A DNA stretch of 64,000 nt from Trichocoleus sp. FACHB-46. GTDB taxonomy: Bacteria > Cyanobacteriota > Cyanobacteriia > FACHB-46. The notes below the pieces were generated by a model that worked only from the letters and a program-made list of their open reading frames with translations, was not told the origin of the DNA and did not search any database. A program made the translations under genes and the position numbers. The stretch is taken from the NCBI RefSeq assembly GCF_014695385.1, contig NZ_JACJOD010000030.1:296766-360765 (forward strand), written 5' to 3'. How positions within the stretch are numbered: position 1 is the first letter of the stretch; the number at the start of each line of letters is the position of its first letter. Of this stretch, positions 1-7,650 are shown one piece after another.

Positions 1-45
1 GCCAGACTCAAAGCTGACTCTTTTTTTATGGGCTCTAAATGGACT

Positions 46-264
46 TTAATCGATTGAAATCGACTGGGGACCATTATTCCGACCGTTCGGAGTTTCGTGA
101 TTGAACGTGGTGTGAGTTGAAGTACCCGCTTGTTGATCTAGCCAGCTTTTGACTGGGTCATCAGCCAGGTTTAGCCGAAAAACACCAGAAACTAGTCCTC
201 CTAGAAAAGCCATTGGCTGTCGAGTTAATTCTTTGAAAATGGGTGTAAGTTCATCAACAAACAT
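46..264 (-). CDS. small conserved-looking protein, unknown function
   Basis: A 72-residue protein on the same strand as nrdJ and about 100 bp downstream of it. The first 45 residues are compact and look folded: an acidic/hydrophobic N-terminus (FVDELTPIF), a Gly-rich hydrophobic stretch (FLGGLVSGVFRL) and a DDPVKSWLDQQ motif. The last 25 residues are polar and probably disordered. The N-terminal pattern resembles small proteins I associate with cyanobacteria, but I know no function. The hydrophobic segment is too short for a clear membrane span. The ATG at 264 is the natural start. It may be cotranscribed with nrdJ. Confidence 0.6.
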   Translation of the reverse strand: MFVDELTPIFKELTRQPMAFLGGLVSGVFRLNLADDPVKSWLDQQAGTSTHTTFNHETPNGRNNGPQSISID

Positions 265-366
265 GGAAGTACTCCTGACAAGAAACCTTTTGCAGAACTA
301 GATTAAAAAGTGATTTTGCCCTGTCGAAATTAACAGCAGCAACAACACTCTTAGCGTAACGCTCCC

Positions 367-1428
367 CTAGTTTTTTGTCTCAGGCATCATGCATTTGTCG
401 CTATCGCAACCTGCTGGTCCTTCAACGGTGGCTTCTCCAGAGTCATAGCGGCTTAAGGCCGTATAGAAGTTGTCGGTTCTACGGCGTGCCTGCACCCCTT
501 GCTGCAACTGTTCGTAAGTTTCTTGATCAATTTTCTCAAAAGGCAAACGGGGGAAAGGCGCATCAAAGCGAGCCAGGAGGGCCGCACTAATGTAGCCTTC
601 TTGGTTGGCGATCGCCTGATAAATCCGTTGGGCTAGTGGCTCAACTTCATCTTCTCGCAGCTCCACCGTGGCACTGGTGTTGTGGGCGGTGTAGTGCTTC
701 TGCACCTGCATATAGAAGTCGAATTGTGCTTCCGCAGAGAACTTCTCGATCGCGATCTGATCAGCCCCTGGCAAGTTGGCCCAAGGCACTTCGACTGGAA
801 TTTCTACCAGCCACTCTGTTACCCGTGGGTCAAAAGGATCATTCAGCAGGTTGCCATTTTCGTCTTTATCAGACTGAGACGGCACCACGCTGTAACCGTA
901 TTCAATACAAGCCAGTGCCACAGGATCATTCTTGCGGAACGTAATCCGGCGAATGTAGCGTTGAGCTTTAGGTGGGTGCCAACCGGGAGATGCGCCTGTC
1001 AGTAATGATTTAGTACCGGAAGGCTGCACAGTGGTACAACGGTTAGGACGCTTGATGTCGTGGCGATCGCAGTATTCCCACACTACCCGATGCACAACTT
1101 CTTTCCAGCGTGACAGATAGGCTTGCTCCTTCTGCTTAAACTCTAAGCCAGCCACTGTATCGGGTCTGCCTGCTTCCCACCAGTGCAACCAGTCCACACC
1201 AAAAGCTCTGACAAAAAAGTCAAACAGCCCAGTGAAAGAAACCCCAACAATCGGGTCAACTTCCCGTGACCATTGATAGCGCTCTTCCACAAATTGATGA
1301 TTCAACAGCGCTGCCACAGAGAGCGCTCCTGCTTTAAACGCTTCTTCTTGTTCTTGTGGGTTATGAGGGTCTAGCTGATTAAGATGTACCTCCGCTAAAT
1401 TGCAGTGAAAATCTGAGCCGATAATTTC
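367..1428 (-). CDS. nrdJ: class II ribonucleotide reductase NrdJ, C-terminal part (3' exon)
   Basis: The 3' exon of the adenosylcobalamin-dependent ribonucleoside-triphosphate reductase, which makes dNTPs from NTPs in the cytoplasm. The exon opens directly with EIIGSDFHCN, the continuation of the NPCG motif that ends the 5' exon, so the catalytic NPCGE finger loop is rebuilt only after RNA splicing. About 353 residues follow, including the TTVQPSGTKSLLTGASPG phosphate-binding region and a C-terminal pair of cysteines (CDSDKC), the expected thioredoxin-reducible shuttle. There is no proper translation start at the 5' end: the in-frame TTG at 1431 is intron sequence. Together with the upstream parts the protein is about 780 residues, normal for an intein-free cyanobacterial NrdJ. 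Confidence 0.93.
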   Translation of the reverse strand, partial: EIIGSDFHCNLAEVHLNQLDPHNPQEQEEAFKAGALSVAALLNHQFVEERYQWSREVDPIVGVSFTGLFDFFVRAFGVDWLHWWEAGRPDTVAGLEFKQKEQAYLSRWKEVVHRVVWEYCDRHDIKRPNRCTTVQPSGTKSLLTGASPGWHPPKAQRYIRRITFRKNDPVALACIEYGYSVVPSQSDKDENGNLLNDPFDPRVTEWLVEIPVEVPWANLPGADQIAIEKFSAEAQFDFYMQVQKHYTAHNTSATVELREDEVEPLAQRIYQAIANQEGYISAALLARFDAPFPRLPFEKIDQETYEQLQQGVQARRRTDNFYTALSRYDSGEATVEGPAGCDSDKCMMPETKN

Positions 1429-2603
1429 CAATCTTTTTTGTTATCCTAGAGGCTCTTTATCCCCTAGTTCTAACGCTTCATCATTCGCGTTAGCTCCGAG
1501 TACCTTTTCTACCAAAGAACGGAAGTAGTAGAGAATTTCCTTGCGATTTGTCATCCGTCCAAGCAGCACCTTGCTTAACGTGCGCTCATCTTGAATTCCA
1601 GAGATTTGATAGGCTTGCTGATAAAAACCAGATAAAACAGGCTTAATTTTGTTGAGCTTAGCTCTCAAAATTGCCTCAGCATTGTCTCTAGCAAATTCAA
1701 GAGCTGCCTGCTGAATTTTCTCTTGCTCACCGTGAGCAAATTTGGAAAACTCACCATTGGCAGCACAGCGATGAGAGCAATATAGACGTTTCTCAGCTTT
1801 ACCTGGCGTAGTTTCAAAAGTACTACCACAAAACCTACAGGTAAGACTAACTTTGACGAATCGCTCGTTCAGTATTCTTAGCCGTTGGATATTTTCAGTA
1901 CTTTTGAGACGAGCCAGATTGCTAGCCAGCCATTTCTCCTTATACTCAGGGTCACACATTCTTGCTTTTGCTTTTGCGGCAATTTTGGCTCTGGTTGCAT
2001 CTGAGAATTTAACACCATACCGAGGGTTATTCTCGCCTGATGTGTCCATTCCAAAGGCTCCAGCCAAGTCTTTCCACTCTTGCTTAAGCTGTTCAAATAC
2101 AAATGGAGTTGCTTTGATAAGCAGCCTCAAGTCCCGCTCTTGAAAAATTTTAACTTTGACATTTTGATCAACCTCAAATTGCTGAATTCTTGGTAGATCA
2201 AGTGCATAGTTAAATCCACCTTTAATCTCGACATACTCTTGGGAATTTATCAGGTAGAAGTCTGGCTTGTAACTTCCGCCATTGGAAAGCTGAAACGTTT
2301 TCAACTCATAGCTCCAGGCAAGATTTAGATAATCGAGATATCTAGCATAGATGTATTCCAGAGTGGACTTAAGGTAGTAACCCTTGTAGTGACCGCAATA
2401 AGTTCTTCCGTTCATTGATAGCCCGACACTCATGGAAAGATTATATTCTAAAAGAAAATTATAGTACAAAAGTACTTAATCTTTTAGGTTCACTTTCTAC
2501 TCTGTACGGTGCTAAAAGCGTTTTACGGCTTCTAGTTACCACGGGATTAGCATCTCAGCCTTCCCCGTTTTTGCCGGGTTTTTAACGTGAGGCAAAATTA
2601 TCT
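1429..2603 (-). mobile_element. group I intron inserted in nrdJ (NPCG^EIIG site)
   Basis: An insertion of about 1175 nt splits nrdJ between GGT (Gly of NPCG) and GAA (Glu of EIIG). The exon ends in U and the insertion ends in G, as group I introns do. A P1 helix can be drawn: exon GUGUGGU at the junction pairs with intron GCCUCAC at 2593-2587, with the required U-G wobble at the splice site and one U-U mismatch. The first 135 nt contain plausible core segments (AAUCCCGUGGUAAC, Q-like; GUACAGAGUAGA, R-like; AAGAUUAAGUAC, S-like) and a hairpin AGUAC-UUUU-GUACU just before the ORF. The rest is the endonuclease ORF, whose stop lies 12 nt from the 3' splice site. Boundaries are inferred from exon continuity. 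Group I introns in cyanobacterial RNR genes are known, but this subtype was not determined. Confidence 0.85.
1441..2433 (-). CDS. intron-encoded putative homing endonuclease (PD-(D/E)XK + NUMOD3 + zinc finger)
   Basis: A 330-residue protein (ATG at 2433; an in-frame TTG at 2469 would add 12 residues but lies in an intron hairpin). Near the N-terminus is a PD-(D/E)XK-type core: a conserved helix (KSTLEYIYARYLDYL), then YKPDFYL and, about ten residues on, YVEIKGG, giving the PD...EIK triad. In the middle, NPRYGVKFSDATRAKIA matches the NUMOD3 DNA-binding helix common in homing endonucleases. It is followed by a four-Cys/His zinc-binding module (CRFCG...YCSHRC) and a helical C-terminus. No LAGLIDADG or GIY-YIG motif is present. 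The inferred role is cutting intron-less nrdJ alleles to spread the intron. The stop lies 12 nt before the 3' splice site, so the ORF fills the intron. Confidence 0.75.
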   Translation of the reverse strand: MSVGLSMNGRTYCGHYKGYYLKSTLEYIYARYLDYLNLAWSYELKTFQLSNGGSYKPDFYLINSQEYVEIKGGFNYALDLPRIQQFEVDQNVKVKIFQERDLRLLIKATPFVFEQLKQEWKDLAGAFGMDTSGENNPRYGVKFSDATRAKIAAKAKARMCDPEYKEKWLASNLARLKSTENIQRLRILNERFVKVSLTCRFCGSTFETTPGKAEKRLYCSHRCAANGEFSKFAHGEQEKIQQAALEFARDNAEAILRAKLNKIKPVLSGFYQQAYQISGIQDERTLSKVLLGRMTNRKEILYYFRSLVEKVLGANANDEALELGDKEPLG

Positions 2604-2678
2604 ACCACACGGATTGAGTCCGTAGCAGGACATTCTGTGTTCTAGCTCAAGTTCGATCGCATCCATATTGATTGACAT
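2604..2678 (-). CDS. nrdJ: nrdJ 5' exon, distal segment in a shifted frame
   Basis: Twenty-five codons starting ATG TCA ATC at 2678 and ending in YGLNPCG at the 5' splice site. They carry the catalytic finger-loop Cys and the conserved ELEHRM lead-in. This frame is offset by one base from the upstream 401-codon reading frame, which stops at 2689 (3894-2604 is 1291 nt, not a multiple of three). An AGGAG Shine-Dalgarno-like sequence overlapping that TAG stop lies about 7 nt before the ATG. The segment could therefore be the start of a separately translated C-terminal subunit, or a one-base error or mutation may have broken a single ORF. It joins the 3' exon in frame after splicing. Confidence 0.75.
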
Positions 2679-2688
2679 CTGGTATCTC

Positions 2689-3894
2689 CTAATTGAAACC
2701 GTTACTTGTTGTGTTTTTGCTCTCAATTAAGAGCGTTTTCAAGTAAGACTTGGCTGCTTCTCTAGATTCCCCATAGAGTTTCAAAAACTTCTCTCGCTTC
2801 TCAGGGGTGTCAAGTAAGTCACAGTTAGCCCGAGCGATCGCTTCTGGTGCGTATTGAATCGCGCCTTCCCCAGAGTAAAACTGCTTGCGAACTGCTTCGA
2901 TACACTCCTGCTCAGAGGGTTGGCGGTGGAACACCCTCGTATGGTTTGCCATCCGTAGAGCATCACGTTCGGGGTCAATGCGCCAGTTACCTTCTGCGTC
3001 TTGCTGCCATAGGTTATCCTTGGCTGTTGCAAATTCTGCATCGTCGCTATCCCCTTGACGCATACCTGCGCTGCGCCGAATGTTTCCGGCGACAATCGTC
3101 ACAGCGGCAGCATCGATCAACAGGCAGCATTCCACAGAGTTTAACTGGCGACCCACGGCGCGGTTCAAGATTGTGGCGCAGCGATCGTAGAGTTCGGGGA
3201 GCTTGATCGGGTTTGCAACACCACCAAAACCTTTTAAGGTTTCGCCCGCCGGACGGACATCGCTTAGATTTACGACTACTTGGACTTCACCAGAGAAGCG
3301 ATCGCTGCTAGAAAGTTCAAGCAAAGACTGATAGGACTTCACCCAACCTTGGCGACTGTCCCCCACGTTGATTTGAACTTGGTTGCCTTCAATCTTGACT
3401 TCCGTAGTGGCGCGGCGCTGCTCGGCGGGAGTGGTGCCGATTTCGCCTGCAACGGTGACATTTAATCGGTTGCGGATGGCAGGTAAGCGGTTGATATACT
3501 TGGGTTCTAAAATGGCACCTGTGCCGCAGCCTTGCATGGCAAGATCCATCATCAAGCCGAAAGCCCGCCAGTCAATCACGTTGGTGCTGGTGCAGTTGTA
3601 AGCACCGGAAAAGTTTTCTTGTTTTTCGATCCAGTCGGTGCCCCCAATCCACAGCCAACGACCGGATGGCAAGCTTTTGATCTGGTATTGCATCCGTCGC
3701 AGCAAATCGACTTCGGCGTCGGTGAGCTTACCCAGTTTGGCGATGCCTTCAATTGTACGATCGCAGACTTGTTCCCAGGTTTCACGCCGACCGTCGGTTC
3801 TACGGCTGTAAGTCCTAAAGAACACTGCGTTAGCCGTGGGTGCTGTTTCAGGGAATTGGCTAGTTGGGCGTACCCGCTCTAGATCTTGAACCAT
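2689..3894 (-). CDS. nrdJ: class II ribonucleotide reductase NrdJ, N-terminal part
   Basis: The 401-residue N-terminal portion of the adenosylcobalamin-dependent reductase. Visible landmarks are SGAYNCTSTNV with the first redox-active Cys, the MQGCGTGAILEP loop, the GGVANPI region and VECCLLIDAAAVTIVAGNIRRSAG. The ATG at 3894 is a good start (MVQDLERVRPTSQFPETAP). The reading frame ends in TAG at 2689 after LLIESKNTTSNGFN, before the essential NPCGE loop, so this piece alone cannot be catalytic. It must be completed by the shifted segment and the 3' exon, either as a split protein or after correction of a frameshift. Class II enzymes need no oxygen or diiron site. The enzyme ties this genome to a B12 supply (cobM is at 41.5 kb). 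Confidence 0.93.
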   Translation of the reverse strand: MVQDLERVRPTSQFPETAPTANAVFFRTYSRRTDGRRETWEQVCDRTIEGIAKLGKLTDAEVDLLRRMQYQIKSLPSGRWLWIGGTDWIEKQENFSGAYNCTSTNVIDWRAFGLMMDLAMQGCGTGAILEPKYINRLPAIRNRLNVTVAGEIGTTPAEQRRATTEVKIEGNQVQINVGDSRQGWVKSYQSLLELSSSDRFSGEVQVVVNLSDVRPAGETLKGFGGVANPIKLPELYDRCATILNRAVGRQLNSVECCLLIDAAAVTIVAGNIRRSAGMRQGDSDDAEFATAKDNLWQQDAEGNWRIDPERDALRMANHTRVFHRQPSEQECIEAVRKQFYSGEGAIQYAPEAIARANCDLLDTPEKREKFLKLYGESREAAKSYLKTLLIESKNTTSNGFN

Positions 3895-4117
3895 AGATAA
3901 AGTCCCGCTGTTATGAGCCTAAACCGAATATTTTACAGATATAGCGCTGAGAAATTAAAACAAATAGAAATTTGCACTATCGATAGCGCTTTACTGCTCA
4001 AAAGAGCTTCAAGCAGAGCACTTTAGTATATATCGGTTGAACTTCACTTGGGAGTGCGGTGCAGATCTTGAATCTCTGCAATACTTGAAATCTTAAAGTC
4101 GCGTTAGAAAGCTTGTG

Positions 4118-4699
4118 ATGTCCCTTGCGCCTTGGCGATCGCCCCTCTCTCGTGCCTTACATCGCAACCGTAGTCAGCCCGAGGCTCGTTTCTTACAATT
4201 GGCCACCATTCAACTCAACGGTCAACCTGCCAACCGTACCGTAGTGTTTCGGGGCTTTTTGAATGACACGGACCAATTGAAGTTTGTGACTGATACCCGG
4301 AGCGAGAAGACAGAGCAAATTGAGCAGAATCCCAAAGCAGAAGCCTGCTGGTATTTCATCAAAACCAGGGAGCAGTTTCGGATTGCGGGGACTCTCACCT
4401 TAATCCACGCCACTGATCCGGACTCAGCACTACAACAAGCACGAAAAACCGCGTGGCAAGAGCTTTCTGATGCAGCGCGTCTACAATTCGCTTGGCCTAC
4501 ACCGGGAGAACCAAGAGCAGATACTGCTGCATTTGCACCTCAGCCCCCCGACAATACAGAGCCATTGCCATACTTTTGCTTACTGCTCCTAGAACCAGAG
4601 CGAGTAGATCATCTAGAGCTGCGCGGAGAACCCCAAAACCGTTGTCTCTACCAGCGCGACCAAAATCAAGTTTGGTCTGCTCAGGCGATTAATCCCTAA
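4118..4699 (+). CDS. pyridoxamine 5'-phosphate oxidase-fold FMN-binding protein (Alr4036 type)
   Basis: A 193-residue protein with the split-barrel PPOX fold. RFLQLATIQLNGQPANRTVVFRGF and FVTDTRSEKTEQIEQNPKAEACWYF match the FMN-binding N-terminal half of the Alr4036-type family. The C-terminus (RVDHLELRGEP..R.LY..DQNQVWSAQAINP) matches the family's usual ending. A true PdxH would be longer and carry the C-terminal PNPOx dimerisation region. Pyridoxal phosphate salvage is therefore possible but not certain, and another flavin-dependent oxidoreductase role is equally open. The ATG at 4118 was preferred over a GTG three bases upstream. It is transcribed divergently from nrdJ across a 220-bp spacer. 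Confidence 0.8.
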   Translation: MSLAPWRSPLSRALHRNRSQPEARFLQLATIQLNGQPANRTVVFRGFLNDTDQLKFVTDTRSEKTEQIEQNPKAEACWYFIKTREQFRIAGTLTLIHATDPDSALQQARKTAWQELSDAARLQFAWPTPGEPRADTAAFAPQPPDNTEPLPYFCLLLLEPERVDHLELRGEPQNRCLYQRDQNQVWSAQAINP

Positions 4700-4712
4700 C
4701 CAACTAACTTTG

Positions 4713-5561
4713 TTAGATACCGCCGCCATCCAAAAACTGCTCAATTACCTTGTCGCGTAATCGGCAGCTAGGTGAAGTTTGACTGACTTCAGGTTCCGTC
4801 TCTTGATTGGACTGCTCTGGCTCAGCAGCATTGGAGCAACCAACAGGGACAGCGATCGCGTAATTTGGCTCACTTACTTCGCGGTAATAGCTATTTGTCA
4901 AAGATTGCCGACCTTGCAGCAGTTGCAACTGTTGCTCCATGAGTTCAATGCGATCGACCAAAGCTCGAATAACTTCGGCTTCAGAGTCTGGCAAGCGGCC
5001 ATGCTCTAGTGGCCCAACACGCTCACCAGCCCGGTAGACAACTCGACCTGGAACGCCAACGACAGTGCAATCTGAAGGCACATCCCGCAACACTACAGAA
5101 CCCGCCCCAATTCGGACATTGCTACCGACTTGGATGTTGCCTAAAACTTTAGCGCCTGCTCCTACGACTACGTTTTCGCCCAGAGTTGGGTGACGTTTGC
5201 CACTTTCCTTCCCTGTACCCCCTAGCGTTACGCCTTGGTAGATTAAGGCGTAATCCCCTACGATCGCCGTTTCACCGACCACTACTCCCATACCGTGGTC
5301 AATAAAAACGCCCTTACCAATCGTCGCGCCTGGGTGAATCTCAATTCCCGTCAGAAAACGCGCCAGGTGGGAGATTAACCGGGGAAAGAACGGAATTCCA
5401 AGCTTATATAGCCAATGAGCTGGTCGATGAAAAAGTAATGCTTGCAGACCTGGATAGCAAAATAAAACTTCCAACCAGTTACGAGCCGCTGGGTCACGCT
5501 CAAAAATAATGCGGAAGTCAGTGATTAGGGTTGCTAGCACGAGTATCACCCTCATTGGCAA
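4713..5561 (-). CDS. cysE: serine O-acetyltransferase
   Basis: CysE transfers acetyl from acetyl-CoA to L-serine, giving O-acetylserine for cysteine synthesis. The N-terminal helical part ([20 protein letters not shown]) is followed by the left-handed beta-helix of hexapeptide repeats with the signature residues [12 protein letters not shown] and [16 protein letters not shown] (catalytic Asp/His and the acetyl-CoA loop). The last ~75 residues are a low-complexity, Gln/Glu-rich extension ending FLDGGGI, beyond the usual cyanobacterial core of about 200-250 residues. ATG codons at 5561 and 5555 are both possible; the conserved part begins around residue 8. It converges with the PPOX-fold gene, the two stop codons being 13 bp apart. 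Confidence 0.94.
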   Translation of the reverse strand: MPMRVILVLATLITDFRIIFERDPAARNWLEVLFCYPGLQALLFHRPAHWLYKLGIPFFPRLISHLARFLTGIEIHPGATIGKGVFIDHGMGVVVGETAIVGDYALIYQGVTLGGTGKESGKRHPTLGENVVVGAGAKVLGNIQVGSNVRIGAGSVVLRDVPSDCTVVGVPGRVVYRAGERVGPLEHGRLPDSEAEVIRALVDRIELMEQQLQLLQGRQSLTNSYYREVSEPNYAIAVPVGCSNAAEPEQSNQETEPEVSQTSPSCRLRDKVIEQFLDGGGI

Positions 5562-5657
5562 GACAGGCCACTCACTATCTTAGCGTTCCTAGGGTTCTTC
5601 GCTGCGTGGTTCCCATAACCTCAGTGTCCCTGATGCCGCTTTGAAACTAGTCCCAAC

Positions 5658-6140
5658 TTATTGTTGCGCTGTGAGTGTATATTTCCACCTTGCGCCTGCA
5701 TCAAAAGTACCTACCCAAATCTCATAGGTACCAGCAGACCACTTTGGCTGACTGACGCTAGCATCCTTATTGGAGCCTGTATCATCTCCACACAAAACAG
5801 TGTTATTCGGCCCTTTCACAACTAAGGTGGTGTCTTTGCCTTGAGTATCTACTTGGAGCTGTAGCCGCGAAAAATCCTTTTGCAACACCATAATGTGATC
5901 AGGCTGGGTATCGCCAAATCCCAAGCAACGCTTTCCCTCGCGATCGCTGTTAGCAATGGAGGGTAAAGAATAAGAGCCCCCTGTGAAGCCTCGTGCAGTT
6001 CCAGCGGCACGCGAGAAGCCAGGAGAGAGATTTAAGGTGCGAAAGTTAGCTGATTCCGCTAAAACAGGCACTACTTTTGCAGCACTTAGTAAGATAAAGC
6101 AGCCTAAGGTTGTGAATTTAAATGCAGTTGAAATTGACAT
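5658..6140 (-). CDS. secreted protein with PPC-like beta domain, unknown function
   Basis: A 160-residue protein with a clear signal peptide (hydrophobic FTTLGCFILLSAA, cleavage near VLAESA). The mature part contains G..QPDHIMVLQKDFSRLQLQVDTQGKDTTLVVKGPNN, then a D-rich turn and WSAGTYEIWVGTFDAGARWKYTLTAQ. This layout is that of bacterial pre-peptidase C-terminal (PPC)-like beta-sandwich domains, often called calcium-binding or carbohydrate-associated. Two Cys (CLGFG and LCGDD) could form a disulfide in the periplasm. No catalytic motif is seen. It is probably a periplasmic or exported protein; the function is unknown. Confidence 0.75.
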   Translation of the reverse strand: MSISTAFKFTTLGCFILLSAAKVVPVLAESANFRTLNLSPGFSRAAGTARGFTGGSYSLPSIANSDREGKRCLGFGDTQPDHIMVLQKDFSRLQLQVDTQGKDTTLVVKGPNNTVLCGDDTGSNKDASVSQPKWSAGTYEIWVGTFDAGARWKYTLTAQQ

Positions 6141-6255
6141 AGCAACGTCCTCTCATATAACCCTCATAAATTTAAGTGTGCAGATTACCGAAGCTACTTG
6201 AATAGTGACGAAGCATTGATCACTCAAGTGCCCTGCTCATGCCATCGGAGAGACT

Positions 6256-6414
6256 ATGCTCGCAATTATTATCGTGACTCTAGTATTTGCTGGCTTGCTG
6301 CTAGCAAATGCATTGGTTTTGTTGCCTCTAGGAACCTTAAGCCTGATACAAGTGCCTCACTGGCTTGGCTTGATATTCCTTGTAGCCTTAGCAGCTTGGT
6401 TTTTAGGTGACTGA
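6256..6414 (+). CDS. small two-helix membrane protein
   Basis: A 52-codon ORF encoding MLAIIIVTLVFAGLLLANAL..., a short linker (PLGTLSLIQVPHW) and a second hydrophobic helix (LGLIFLVALAAWFLGD). A GGAGAG Shine-Dalgarno-like sequence lies 3-4 nt upstream of the ATG. Amino-acid composition and the intact second helix argue for a real gene, but no family is recognised. It lies alone between the divergent secreted-protein gene (5658-6140) and the receiver-Hpt gene. Confidence 0.5.
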   Translation: MLAIIIVTLVFAGLLLANALVLLPLGTLSLIQVPHWLGLIFLVALAAWFLGD

Positions 6415-6677
6415 GTCAAAAGGGCTACAAAATCACTGTAGCGGAATTTGCCCATCAGTAATTAATTCATCAATTAATGTATCAATTTTAACTATAATGA
6501 CCTAGGGTGCAGGCTCTAAACTACGGTTTTGCTGATATGTTTCTAGCTGCGAGTCAGGCACTCTCAAGAAAGATGGCTAGCAAACCAAGGTCTATGCATT
6601 CATGGCCTATCCTAGAAACATTCAAAAAAGCTTTAGGTATACTGAAAAGTTTCTAGGTACCTCGCTCAAAAATTAAT

Positions 6678-7493
6678 ATGAATAATGACTCCAGCTTAAA
6701 ATTTTTACTGGTTGAAGATAATCCAGTTAATCAAAAAGTCACTTTGTACCAGCTCAAAAGCTTGGGCTACCTAGCTGATGTGAGCGCTAGTGGCCAAGAG
6801 GCGCTAGCACGCATGGCTGAGTCTGACTACGACATCATACTGACTAACTGTGAAATGTCAGGTATGGATGGCTATGCTTTGACTGAAGCAATTCGTCGCT
6901 TAGAAATAGATGCTGTAGGTGATCGCTCCTTGCCCGTAATAGTGCTGGCAATGAACGCGGACAACACACCACAGGAGCAATCTAGATGCTTGGCGGTGGG
7001 GATGAATGATGTTTTGAGCAAGCCTGTTCGTAAAGATGAATTGGCGCTCAAGCTAGAACAATGGAGCCAAAAGATTTTCACGGCGCGGAGTCAAGGGCTA
7101 ACCTCAGAGGTGCCGCTAGAGCACCCAGCCCCAGCAGCTTCACCTGATCAAGATGGCTCAAACCCACCGTTGGATTGGGAACATCTCCATCAAATGTCTG
7201 ATGATAGTTACGAATTTGAAATAGAGTTGTTAACTGTCTTTGTTGAAGATGCTCAAGTCCATTTAAAGGCAGTTACAACAGCGATCGCGGAAAGCAATTA
7301 TTGGGAAGTTGAGCAGGCCGCTCACCATATTAAAGGTGCTAGTGCCAATGTAGGAGCCAAAACAATGCAGGCAGCAGCAGCAGAAATAGAACAGCAAGCA
7401 CGTCGGCAAAAACTGGAGGGAACTGCCCAGCTTCTGACCGAAATTGAGCAGGCTTTGACCTCAATAGAAAAATTTGTCCAAAAGAATAGTTAG
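6678..7493 (+). CDS. pseudoreceiver-Hpt signalling protein
   Basis: A 271-residue protein with an N-terminal response-regulator receiver (residues ~8-125) and a C-terminal Hpt phosphotransfer domain (~165-265). The receiver keeps the acidic pocket (LLVEDNPVNQ) and the conserved Lys (LSKPV). The phospho-acceptor position reads ILTNCEMSGMDGY, with Asn where the Asp should be, and the switch Thr/Ser position is Ala (VIVLAMNA). The Hpt domain looks functional (AAHHIKGASANVGA, with the phosphorylatable His). So the receiver probably cannot be phosphorylated, while the Hpt may still relay phosphate to another receiver. It resembles the C-terminal half of a hybrid kinase set free as its own gene. 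A partner-switching module follows. Confidence 0.9.
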   Translation: MNNDSSLKFLLVEDNPVNQKVTLYQLKSLGYLADVSASGQEALARMAESDYDIILTNCEMSGMDGYALTEAIRRLEIDAVGDRSLPVIVLAMNADNTPQEQSRCLAVGMNDVLSKPVRKDELALKLEQWSQKIFTARSQGLTSEVPLEHPAPAASPDQDGSNPPLDWEHLHQMSDDSYEFEIELLTVFVEDAQVHLKAVTTAIAESNYWEVEQAAHHIKGASANVGAKTMQAAAAEIEQQARRQKLEGTAQLLTEIEQALTSIEKFVQKNS

Positions 7494-7650
7494 TGAGGAG
7501 AAAGCGATAGATTTTGTTATTTCTGTGAACTGTATTCGTTTAATGTTGACAATTTTTAGTAAGTGAAGTAAAAATTGCCTTGAAACTCCTTCCTAACTTA
7601 CGAAATTTAAACTTAACCAAGTTTAAATTTCTAGTACTTTTAGAAAAGCT

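Noticed and set aside
1441..2469. Intein inside NrdJ
   Set aside because: The insertion is not in one continuous reading frame with both exons, stop codons lie at both ends (TAG-like right after NPCG and TAA before EIIG), and no intein splicing blocks (N-terminal Cys, TxxH, terminal HN) are visible.
1429..2603. Group II intron
   Set aside because: The 5' end is AGATAA rather than GTGYG, the 3' end is G rather than AY, and the ORF is not a reverse transcriptase.
3895..4114. Cobalamin riboswitch upstream of nrdJ
   Set aside because: No B12-box-like conserved core was found in the 220-bp divergent spacer.
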